From positions 1-10,758 of the forward strand of contig JANYAJ010000417.1 of NCBI GenBank assembly GCA_025361385.1: a stretch of 10,758 nt of DNA, written 5' to 3'. Within the stretch, counting starts at the first letter, position 1. The number at the start of each line of letters is the position of its first letter. A model generated the notes under the pieces. It saw only the letters and a list, made by a program, of their open reading frames with translations. It searched no databases and was not told where the DNA came from. This stretch comes from Nitrospira sp. (lineage in GTDB: Bacteria > Nitrospirota > Nitrospiria > Nitrospirales > Nitrospiraceae). Below, piece after piece: positions 1 to 5,811 of this stretch. Both the position numbers and the translations under genes were made by a program.

Positions 1-86
1 CCCGGATGGCGGAACTGGCAGACGCGCCGGACTCAAAATCCGGTTCTCGTAAGAGAGTGGGAGTTCAACCCTCCCTCTGGGCACCA
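1..86 (+). tRNA. tRNA-Leu (anticodon CAA), missing its first base
   Basis: Cloverleaf read by eye. The acceptor stem pairs CCCGGA at the window start with TCTGGG near 76-81; the unpaired C at 82 implies that the missing base before position 1 is G. The anticodon stem CCGGA (27-31)/TCCGG (39-43) encloses the loop CTCAAAA with anticodon CAA at 34-36, which reads UUG leucine codons. A long variable arm (CTC/GAG stem, about 44-58) marks a class II tRNA such as Leu. The T arm is GGGAG (59-63), loop TTCAACC, CTCCC (71-75). The 3' CCA is encoded in the DNA (84-86). The gene is intact apart from the window cut. Confidence 0.96.
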
Positions 87-191
87 TAAATATCGAGTTG
101 TAGCAATACAAGAGTCCTGAGTGCTTTTATTGCGAGGACAATCCTTTCTTTAGTGCCTCAATCAATGCTAAATTGCTCACGATTATGCCTC

Positions 192-220
192 TTGACATGT
201 CTGAATTGGTGGCCTATAGT
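192..220 (+). promoter_or_regulatory. Sigma-70-type promoter for the secreted-protein gene
   Basis: The -35 box TTGACA (192-197) is a perfect consensus. The -10 box TATAGT (215-220) is one base off consensus, and the spacer is the optimal 17 bases. Transcription would start near 227, giving a 5' leader of about 98 bases before the ATG at 325. No other promoter this good was seen between the tRNA and the gene, so strong constitutive expression is likely. The call rests on sequence only. Confidence 0.8.
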
Positions 221-311
221 CCGCGCCGTAGTCGTGATGAAGCAGCATAAACCTGATCATGTTGGTCCCATCTTGTTGGTCCGTCATTTCACTTCATTCT
301 CTAATCTCACC

Positions 312-318
312 AAGGAGG
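312..318 (+). promoter_or_regulatory. Ribosome binding site that decides the start at 325
   Basis: AAGGAGG is a near-perfect Shine-Dalgarno ending 6 bases before the ATG at 325. It selects that ATG over the in-frame ATG at 259. The choice is confirmed by the signal peptide that begins directly at 325. Confidence 0.9.
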
Positions 319-324
319 CAGCAC

Positions 325-1065
325 ATGCGTAAAGTGTTGGCACTAGGAACGGCAATTCTTTTTGTCGGTTCTGTGGGTGTGTCAATCGCTCAGGAGCGTT
401 TGCAATCTAACCAATCCGGAATGGGCGTGGGCGAAGGAGTCGGCGATGTATCGGGGACGACTCCTCGCGTGAACACCTATGATCGAAGCCAGTTTCTCGA
501 CCGGTTGTCGCAGGCAGAAACCATGTATGGCCGTGTGATTGGTTTTGACCGGCCGGCTAATAAAATGTTTCTTGAGATGGGTGGAAGCTCCCACGATGAG
601 GGACGTGCAGGTGGTGGGGCGATGAACTACCGCACGGTATATTTTGATGACAAGACCAATTACGATCGGATTCGTATAATTGAGTCTGGTGACGATGTGA
701 CCATCCAGGCGATCGAGGAAACGAGTGCGGCCCAGCCATTCGGCACAGGGCGTAAGATCGTCCGTGAGATCACTGTGATGCGTGGCAATGAGAAGCTTGC
801 TGGCTTTGGCGGGCTTGGGCAGCGCCCGAATCCGGCGACCGAGCGGGGGATTACCACGAACAGTGGCGCAATCACCGGTGGTATCGCTGGTGCGGTGCTC
901 CCAGGCAAGATCGATTCCGGTATCACTAGCCCGGTTGGTGAATATACCGGTGCTGCTCCTTGCTGGCAATGTGAACCGCAGCCAGGATGGGGCAATGCAA
1001 GCGGTAACAGATCTGACTATGGGACGGACTATACCAAGCCAAACTTGGTCAAGGGTCTGAACTAA
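325..1065 (+). CDS. Secreted protein of unknown function with a C-terminal CWQC motif
   Basis: This 246-residue protein is exported by a clear Sec signal peptide: basic MRK, a hydrophobic core at residues 4-19, and a likely cleavage after Ala22 (S-I-A, then QE). Residues about 65-155 look like a small all-beta unit: YGRVIGFDRP, an acidic FDDKTNYDRI stretch, a DDVTIQAIEE strand and a KIVREITVM strand. The alternation recalls DUF5666-like beta-barrel domains, but that is only a resemblance. The C-terminal third is rich in Gly, Pro, Asn and Thr and looks disordered. It carries one CxxC pair, Cys213-Trp-Gln-Cys216. No catalytic motif or lipobox was recognised. The gene stands alone, with its own strong promoter and terminator, so an abundant periplasmic or outer-surface protein is likely. 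The start at 325 is set by the SD and signal peptide. Confidence 0.85.
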   Translation: MRKVLALGTAILFVGSVGVSIAQERLQSNQSGMGVGEGVGDVSGTTPRVNTYDRSQFLDRLSQAETMYGRVIGFDRPANKMFLEMGGSSHDEGRAGGGAMNYRTVYFDDKTNYDRIRIIESGDDVTIQAIEETSAAQPFGTGRKIVREITVMRGNEKLAGFGGLGQRPNPATERGITTNSGAITGGIAGAVLPGKIDSGITSPVGEYTGAAPCWQCEPQPGWGNASGNRSDYGTDYTKPNLVKGLN

Positions 1066-1092
1066 GTCGCAATACATTGTGTGACTCTGTGG

Positions 1093-1126
1093 GAAGGGGC
1101 AGCGTTTTGCTGCCCCTTCTTTTTTT
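1093..1126 (+). terminator. Strong rho-independent terminator
   Basis: A perfect 11-bp GC-rich stem (GAAGGGGCAGC at 1093-1103 with GCTGCCCCTTC at 1109-1119) encloses the 5-base loop GTTTT and is followed directly by seven T residues (1120-1126). It lies 27 bases after the stop of the secreted-protein gene and makes that gene a closed single-gene transcription unit. Confidence 0.96.
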
Positions 1127-1158
1127 GCCACCTGCCTCATTATTTCCCGATGTGGCGC

Positions 1159-1187
1159 TTGCGGGTGCACTGACTCCTTGCTAGGAT
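1159..1187 (+). promoter_or_regulatory. Candidate promoter for the TusA-family gene
   Basis: TTGCGG (1159-1164) and TAGGAT (1182-1187) are separated by 17 bases. The -10 is preceded by TGC, which gives an extended -10 (TGn) element. Because the strong terminator at 1093-1126 blocks readthrough, the next gene needs a promoter in this gap, and this is the best match. Both hexamers are imperfect. Confidence 0.45.
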
Positions 1188-1234
1188 TTGCAGACGGCGG
1201 GTGCGAGCAGTCAAGACTTGAGAAGGAGCGAGTA

Positions 1235-1507
1235 GTGATCGAACATCGTGAGGGAAGCGTGGCTGTGACCGGTCAGCCGGATGCCGAGTTGGATTTACGA
1301 GGAGTGATTTGTCCCTATAACTTCGTCAAGACGAAGTTGAAGCTGGAAACGATGGAACAGGGACAGATTCTTTCGGTACTGTTGGACGATGGCGATCCGA
1401 TTCAGAATGTCCCGCGCAGCGTGAGCAATGAGGGGCACATGATCCTTTCACAGGATCGCGTAGACCTGTCCTATCGAGTACTCATTCGCCGCCGCGACGA
1501 CGAGTAG
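1235..1507 (+). CDS. TusA/SirA-family sulfur-carrier-like protein
   Basis: This small protein of 90 residues has the TusA fold signature. A short beta strand, LDLRGVICP (19-27), leads into a helix starting FVKTKLKLE, followed by a GQILSVLLDDGDP strand and an NVPRSVSNEGH helix (about 57-67). Cys26 is the position that carries persulfide sulfur in TusA (tRNA 2-thiouridine relay) and its relatives. The usual CPxP is changed to Cys-Pro-Tyr-Asn, so the second proline is lost. Partners for the TusBCD relay are not in the window, so the recipient of the sulfur is unknown. The start is the GTG at 1235 because AAGGAG (1223-1228) lies 6 bases before it; an in-frame TTG at 1178 has no such site. The end of the gene overlaps the end of the convergent RsmI-like gene by 26 bases. 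Confidence 0.85.
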   Translation: MIEHREGSVAVTGQPDAELDLRGVICPYNFVKTKLKLETMEQGQILSVLLDDGDPIQNVPRSVSNEGHMILSQDRVDLSYRVLIRRRDDE

Positions 1508-2285
1508 CGCGTGGGATATCTCTTCTTATCTTTTTTGTCTTCGACCCTGCCCTGTACCCTTCAATGATGACCGTCACCGCCGAGTCTTTCGATACCTGTC
1601 TGATCTGATCGAGCAGCTCCTCAGACCTTCCGCGCGTAAGAGTCTCCTTGGGCGTCGTGAGATCTATCGCAATGGCAACCTGTCTACTGGGGAGGATTTG
1701 CGCCAGAGCTTGTAGCAGTCTTCTGAGGGCTCCTGAGGCTACGTAGAAGGCGAGCGTTCTGCGCTCCTCGCGGAGTTTGGCGAGGAATGCTGTGAGGCGT
1801 AAGCTGGATGACGGCAGGCGCCCCTCAAAAATGATCGCATCTCCAGAAAATCCGGAGATGGCCGTAGCCGCCGGCATGACAGAGGGGCCCGGGATCGCTT
1901 TAACCGGGATTCCTGCTTGATGAGCTGCCGCCACAAACAGGCTGCCCGGGTCGTAGATCACCGGGGTGCCGTTGTCTGAGACGAAGGCCACATCATGCCC
2001 CTGCGTGAGTCGATGCAGAAGGAGCCGTACTTTCTCGTGGCGATTGAGCGGGCCGTAGCTCGTGATCGTGGCAGTGATGCCGTGATGGGTCAGGAGTGCT
2101 TGGGTCACGACTGGATCTTCTGACGCAATAATCGAGACGCGGCGCAACGTCGCAAGAGCCCGAAGAGTGATGTCGTCAGGGTGACCGATTGGCGTGCCGA
2201 CGATGTAGAGGGTGCCGGGGAAATGAGACGCGATTGTCAGACCTTGTATCTTACGATCGTTTGGTTGACTCCCATCTCGCGCCAT
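1482..2285 (-). CDS. rsmI: Divergent RsmI-family methyltransferase (tetrapyrrole methylase superfamily)
   Basis: RsmI 2'-O-methylates C1402 of 16S rRNA using SAM. This protein keeps the family's order and size (267 residues): GTLYIVGTPIGHPDDITLRAL (24-44), VSDNGTPVIYDPG (102-114), IPGPS (131-135), FEGRLP (153-158) and a C-terminal TRGRSEELL-type segment. Several near-invariant positions differ, however. EDT is EDP (56-58), SDAGTP is SDNGTP, and the FYESPHR segment is FYVASGA (180-186). RELTK-like becomes IDLTTPKE. It could be a working but drifted RsmI, or a paralogue with another substrate. I chose the start at 2285 because GAGGA sits 9 bases upstream of that ATG; the next ATG upstream, at 2306, would add 7 residues but its only SD-like AGGA is 13 bases away. 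The basic tail (KTKKIRRDIPRATRRR) could touch RNA. Confidence 0.75.
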   Translation of the reverse strand: MARDGSQPNDRKIQGLTIASHFPGTLYIVGTPIGHPDDITLRALATLRRVSIIASEDPVVTQALLTHHGITATITSYGPLNRHEKVRLLLHRLTQGHDVAFVSDNGTPVIYDPGSLFVAAAHQAGIPVKAIPGPSVMPAATAISGFSGDAIIFEGRLPSSSLRLTAFLAKLREERRTLAFYVASGALRRLLQALAQILPSRQVAIAIDLTTPKETLTRGRSEELLDQIRQVSKDSAVTVIIEGYRAGSKTKKIRRDIPRATRRRGGE

Positions 2286-2294
2286 CGATATAAT
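2265..2294 (+). promoter_or_regulatory. Sigma-70-type promoter for the heme operon
   Basis: TTGACT (2265-2270) and a perfect TATAAT (2289-2294) are 18 bases apart. Transcription would start near 2301, about 47 bases before the ATG of the ccsA-like gene at 2348. The promoter lies over the beginning of the divergent RsmI-like gene: the -35 is within its first codons and the -10 is in its leader. No operator palindrome was recognised. It is the only good promoter seen ahead of the nine-gene run. Confidence 0.78.
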
Positions 2295-2347
2295 TCCTCG
2301 TTTCATGCGTGTCTTTTTGTCCTGAAAAGTTGAGGGGATAGCACTCT

Positions 2348-3151
2348 ATGGCCGCCATGTTTTTCATGGTGACGATGGCCTTGTATTTTGCGGCCACCGT
2401 TTCCTTTCTTGCCTACCTGCTGTGGCCTTCAGAGGCCTTGTCTAAAGCCTCGTTGGGCATGACAGCGATCGGGTTTGCTGCTCATACCATTGCGTTGGTG
2501 GCGAGAATGGTCGGAACGGCAGACGTCTCGCCGCCCGGGTTTCATGAAGCCCTGTCGTTTTTTTCCTGGATGCTAATTCTCGTCTTTCTTGCTGTAGAGT
2601 TTCGTCATCGTCTGCATGTGCTTGGTTCGTTCATCGTTCCACTGGCCCTTGTGTCGCTCGTCTCTGCCGCGGCACTGCCAGAAACCGCTCCGACGTTGAG
2701 CCCTATGTTTCGTACGCTGTGGGTCCATGTCACCCTGAGTATGCTCGGGACCGTGGGGTTTGCTCTCGCCTTTGTGGCTGGTGTCATGTATCTGATTCAG
2801 GACGGACTTCTCAAGTCTAAACGTTTCAATGTCCTCTACTCAAAATTGCCTGCTTTGGATTTTCTCGACCATCTCAATCAGCAATCGATCGTGATGGGGT
2901 TTCCGCTGCTGACGCTCGGCATCATCACCGGGGCGTTATCAGCCGAGTTCTCTCGGGGGTCGTACCTGAGTTGGAATCCCGAACAAACATGGGCGTTGGT
3001 GACATGGGTGTTCTACTTCGCCGTGTTGCTCGGACGACTCACGGTGGGCTGGCGAGCCAAACGGGCAGCCTATTTGACGATTATTGGATTTGCCGGAGTG
3101 ATTTTGACCCTCATTGGCGTGGTCCTCAAAGGCCACGGACCGGTGTCTTGA
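2348..3151 (+). CDS. ccsA: CcsA/HemX-like cytochrome c assembly membrane protein
   Basis: This integral membrane protein of 267 residues has about eight hydrophobic segments. It belongs to the CcsA/CcmC/HemX family, which handles heme during cytochrome c maturation (System II) or, as HemX, sits beside hemA and influences its level. The C-terminal part is typical: SWNPEQTWALVTWVFY (208-223), then GWRAKRAAYLTIIGF (234-248) and a final membrane helix. The usual WD of this segment is Trp-Asn (209-210). His46 and His127 lie in membrane segments and are candidates for heme ligands. The ATG at 2348 follows GAGGGG (2332-2337) at a 10-base distance. It is the first gene of the operon, and only one base separates its stop from hemA. 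Position next to hemA resembles B. subtilis hemA-hemX. No ResB/Ccs1 partner is present in the window, so CcsA versus HemX function is unresolved. Confidence 0.85.
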   Translation: MAAMFFMVTMALYFAATVSFLAYLLWPSEALSKASLGMTAIGFAAHTIALVARMVGTADVSPPGFHEALSFFSWMLILVFLAVEFRHRLHVLGSFIVPLALVSLVSAAALPETAPTLSPMFRTLWVHVTLSMLGTVGFALAFVAGVMYLIQDGLLKSKRFNVLYSKLPALDFLDHLNQQSIVMGFPLLTLGIITGALSAEFSRGSYLSWNPEQTWALVTWVFYFAVLLGRLTVGWRAKRAAYLTIIGFAGVILTLIGVVLKGHGPVS

Positions 3152-3152
3152 T

Positions 3153-4517
3153 ATGCATATTGTTGTTGTCGGTCTGAGTCATAAGACCGCCCCGGTTGAA
3201 ATTCGCGAGAAGCTCGCGATTCCTGAGAGCCGGATGAATGAAGCCCTGACCCGTCTCTGTTCGTATCAAGGGGTACGGGAAGGCATATTGCTGTCCACCT
3301 GTAATCGCGTCGAGGTCTATGCCGTCGTCGATGAAATCGAAGCCGGGTATGGTCGTATTCAGGAATTTCTGGCCGATGCCCACCTGTCGCTGTCTTCAGA
3401 GCAACTAACACCCCATCTCTACTGGCACCAGGGGGATCGGGCGATCAGTCATTTGTTTCGTGTGGCCTCTAGTCTCGACTCGATGATTGTCGGCGAGTCG
3501 CAGATTCTGGGACAGATCAAAGACGCATTTGAGGTCGCACTGACACATAAGTCGACCGGCATCATTCTGAATAAAGTTGTGAAGAAGGCGATCTCCGTCG
3601 CCAAGCGTGTGCGGACGGAAACCAAAATTGCCGAGATGGCGGTGTCGGTCAGTTATGCCGCGGTCGAGTTGGCTAAGAAAATCTTTTCGGATCTCAGCGA
3701 GAAGACGGTGTTGTTGGTGGGGGCGGGGGAGATGGCCAAGTTGGCGGCCCGACATTTTATTGCCAGCGGGGTCCGTCATGTGCGGGTCACGACGAGGAAT
3801 CCGCAACATGGAATGGAATTAGCCGATCGATTCGGCGGCACCGCGGTTCCCTTTGAACAGTTTCGGGAAGACATGGCGTCTGCCGATATTGTGTTGGTAT
3901 CGACCGGTGCCGCGCATTATCTCGTGAGCGAGGACGATGTGCAGCGATCGGTCAAACAGCGGATGAATCGCCCGATGTTCCTGATCGATATCTCGGTCCC
4001 ACGCAATATCGATCCGGCGGTGCGTCATGTGGATAATGCGTTTCTTTTCGACATCGATGATTTGAAAGCGCGGGTTGAACAGAACCGCGGGGGACGTTTG
4101 CTGGAGGCCGAGAAGGCCGAGCAGATGGTGGTGGATGAAGTCGGGATTGTTCGGCAGTGGCTCCAGTCGCTCGAAGTGACCCCCACCATCATGGCGCTCC
4201 GTACGAAAGCCGATGAGATCAAACGGGCAGAGGTTGAGAAGACTTTGGGGCGATTGGCGAATCTCTCAGAGCCCGAGCGTGAACTGGTCGAGGCGATGGC
4301 ATCCTCGATCGTGAACAAGCTCATTCACAACACGATGGTGACGCTCAAGGCTGAGGTGAATTCTTCGGACGGGGCTGCGTTCGTCGAGGCGGCGAGGCGA
4401 TTCTTCAGCCTTGGGGATGCCGCGGGTTCGACCGTCAACGGGAGTGCAGTAGAGAGCAATATCCAAAGTCGTGAAGAGACGACTCCAAAAGCTGGCGCGA
4501 AGTCACCGGATCGATGA
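3153..4517 (+). CDS. hemA: Glutamyl-tRNA reductase
   Basis: HemA reduces glutamyl-tRNA(Glu) with NADPH to glutamate-1-semialdehyde, the first committed step of the C5 route to tetrapyrroles. The 454-residue protein has all three parts. The catalytic domain contains GLSHKTAPVEIRE (7-19), the nucleophile Cys50 in STCNRVEVY, His100 in the ISHLFRVASSLDSMIVGE segment, and GESQILGQIK (114-123). The NADPH domain has VGAGEMA around residue 195. A long spinal helix and a dimerisation domain follow. The last 30 or so residues (AAGSTVNGSA to the end) are an unconserved, probably disordered tail. I start at the ATG at 3153 because the family begins with MHIVVVGLSHKTAP; in-frame upstream codons would only run into ccsA. 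It sits one base after ccsA, so translational coupling is likely. The partner hemL is not in the window. Confidence 0.97.
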   Translation: MHIVVVGLSHKTAPVEIREKLAIPESRMNEALTRLCSYQGVREGILLSTCNRVEVYAVVDEIEAGYGRIQEFLADAHLSLSSEQLTPHLYWHQGDRAISHLFRVASSLDSMIVGESQILGQIKDAFEVALTHKSTGIILNKVVKKAISVAKRVRTETKIAEMAVSVSYAAVELAKKIFSDLSEKTVLLVGAGEMAKLAARHFIASGVRHVRVTTRNPQHGMELADRFGGTAVPFEQFREDMASADIVLVSTGAAHYLVSEDDVQRSVKQRMNRPMFLIDISVPRNIDPAVRHVDNAFLFDIDDLKARVEQNRGGRLLEAEKAEQMVVDEVGIVRQWLQSLEVTPTIMALRTKADEIKRAEVEKTLGRLANLSEPERELVEAMASSIVNKLIHNTMVTLKAEVNSSDGAAFVEAARRFFSLGDAAGSTVNGSAVESNIQSREETTPKAGAKSPDR

Positions 4518-4530
4518 ATGTATCAATTCT

Positions 4531-4854
4531 ATGGGGAAGACCCGCACAGGGCCGAAACTCTTTACCTGTCCCAAATGTCGAAAGACATACCTGGGACATG
4601 ATCCCCTGCCCGATTGCCCGGCCTGCGGTTTCGATTATCGGGAGCGGGAGGGGTTCCGGTGGGATGTGCTTGTCTACCTCTTGTCGATTCTTGGGTTGAT
4701 CAGCTTTTTACTCGTCTCGTCCTCCTATAGAAGTTTCGTCAGCGGGACCCTGTCCAGCGAGACCTCACGGGTGGACCACGACACTGTAGAGAAACTCCCG
4801 GGCCGCGAACGGGCCGCGACGTTTCATACTCCATATCATGATACGAGTCGGTGA
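4531..4854 (+). CDS. Small zinc-ribbon protein with one membrane segment, function unknown
   Basis: This 107-residue protein lies between hemA and hemC. The N-terminal 36 residues form a zinc ribbon with CPKC (13-16) and CPAC (29-32). A single hydrophobic helix follows (residues about 45-63, VLVYLLSILGLISFLL), so the ribbon should stay in the cytoplasm if the basic N-terminal side is inside. The last 40 residues are polar and look unstructured. I know no function for it. The start is uncertain: the ATG at 4531 has only a weak SD, but it lies 13 bases after the hemA stop and directly before the conserved-looking part. An in-frame GTG at 4471 would overlap hemA by 47 bases. Only 9 bases separate its stop from hemC, so it belongs to the operon. 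A role in anchoring or sensing near heme enzymes is conceivable but is pure inference. Confidence 0.8.
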   Translation: MGKTRTGPKLFTCPKCRKTYLGHDPLPDCPACGFDYREREGFRWDVLVYLLSILGLISFLLVSSSYRSFVSGTLSSETSRVDHDTVEKLPGRERAATFHTPYHDTSR

Positions 4855-4863
4855 AAGGGAGCT

Positions 4864-5811
4864 ATGTCGAAAGTCAGCCATGAACGATTGAGCGTCGTGC
4901 TGGGAACGCGCGGTAGCAAGTTGGCGGAGGATCAGAGTGAGTGGGTACAGGCACAGTTGCACGCGTTGGCTCCTCATGTGACGGTCACGTTGCGGCGGAT
5001 CCAGACATCGGGGGACAGAATTCTCGACGTTCCGTTGGCTCAAATCGGTGGGAAGGGGCTCTTTGTCAAGGAAATCGAGGAAGCGTTGTTGAGCGGCGAG
5101 ATCGATCTGGCGGTGCATAGCATGAAAGATGTCCCCACGGAACTGCCCGATGGGCTGGAGATTCTCTGTGTGCCGCCTCGTGAGGATCCGCGGGATGCCT
5201 TGATCAGCCGTGACGGAAAGTCGTTCATGGACCTTCCGCTTGGTGCCAGGATTGGAACCAGCAGCCTTCGCCGCCAATCGCAACTCCTGCATGCGAGGCC
5301 CGACCTCACGATTGCGATGTTACGTGGGAATCTGGATACCAGGCTCAAGAAATTGCGTGAGGGACAGTTTGATGCCATCGTGCTCGCCGCAGCTGGACTT
5401 CGACGATTGGCGTGGGCGCATGAAATCACAGAGTATTTGGCGCCTCAGATTAGTTTGCCTGCTATTGGCCAGGGCGCGCTCGGAATTGAGGGCCGGAGGG
5501 ACGATGCCTTCATTCGTTCCCTCTTAAGCGGCTTGGACCATGCGCCGAGTAAGATCGCCGTTCTTGCTGAGCGTGCGTTGCTCCATCGGCTTCAAGGAGG
5601 CTGTCAGGTCCCAATCGCCGCCCATGCAACATTGACCGGTACAAAGGTGAGATTGGAAGGCGTCGTGGCCAGTGTGGACGGCAAGGAACTCATTCGCGAT
5701 TCTGTTGACGGGACGATTGAAGATCCTGAATCGATCGGTGTTCAACTCGCGGAACGATTGCTTGCGCGCGGGGGCGAGAGAATTCTCCAAGGGATCTACG
5801 GGACGGCATGA
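4864..5811 (+). CDS. hemC: Porphobilinogen deaminase (hydroxymethylbilane synthase)
   Basis: HemC joins four porphobilinogen molecules into linear hydroxymethylbilane in the cytoplasm. The 315-residue length is normal. Visible signatures are GTRGSKLAEDQ (14-24), RIQTSGDRI (45-53), GGKGLFVKEIEEALL (62-76), the catalytic Asp89 in HSMKDVP (85-91), the SSLRRQSQ cofactor-binding arginines (133-140), RGNLDTRL (154-161), and the dipyrromethane-attaching Cys247 in GGCQVP. The start at 4864 follows AAAGGGAG (4854-4861) closely. Its stop overlaps the start of the next gene by ATGA (5808-5811), which points to coupled translation with the enzyme that uses its unstable product. Confidence 0.98.
   Translation: MSKVSHERLSVVLGTRGSKLAEDQSEWVQAQLHALAPHVTVTLRRIQTSGDRILDVPLAQIGGKGLFVKEIEEALLSGEIDLAVHSMKDVPTELPDGLEILCVPPREDPRDALISRDGKSFMDLPLGARIGTSSLRRQSQLLHARPDLTIAMLRGNLDTRLKKLREGQFDAIVLAAAGLRRLAWAHEITEYLAPQISLPAIGQGALGIEGRRDDAFIRSLLSGLDHAPSKIAVLAERALLHRLQGGCQVPIAAHATLTGTKVRLEGVVASVDGKELIRDSVDGTIEDPESIGVQLAERLLARGGERILQGIYGTA

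Larger units (their letters stand above)
87..324. other. Intergenic stretch with a promoter and a 5' leader
   Basis: These 238 bases lie between the tRNA and the secreted-protein gene. They hold the promoter at 192-220 and a predicted leader of about 100 bases. Just after the tRNA, AGGA (135-138) and TCCT (142-145) could form a 4-bp hairpin before TTCTTT, but this is too weak to call a terminator. A 9-base direct repeat, TGTTGGTCC, occurs at 260-268 and 274-282 in the leader. I see no small gene here. The ATG at 259 is in frame with the downstream gene but has no good ribosome binding site. Confidence 0.6.

Noticed and set aside
60..86. tRNA-Leu 3' end as an integration (att) site
   Set aside because: No second copy of the tRNA 3' end, integrase or phage-like gene was seen in the window.
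134..151. Possible terminator after the tRNA
   Set aside because: Only a 4-bp stem with a 3-base loop and an interrupted T run; too weak to call.
259..324. Upstream ATG at 259 as the start of the secreted protein
   Set aside because: It would bury the signal peptide behind 22 extra residues and has no SD, while AAGGAGG lies at the correct distance from the ATG at 325.
382..1170. Long minus-strand open frame (262 codons) opposite the secreted-protein gene
   Set aside because: It has no recognisable motif or SD, reads through the terminator hairpin, and lies antisense to a gene with signal peptide, promoter and SD. It is a shadow frame.
4514..4699. ATGA overlap with the hemA stop starting a 61-codon frame
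   Set aside because: The frame lacks any domain, and the alternative frame from 4531 encodes a clear CxxC...CxxC ribbon plus membrane helix and ends next to the hemC SD.
4765..5292. Minus-strand open frame of 175 codons across the start of hemC
   Set aside because: Antisense to strongly conserved hemC motifs; composition is Arg/Gln-rich, as expected of a shadow frame.
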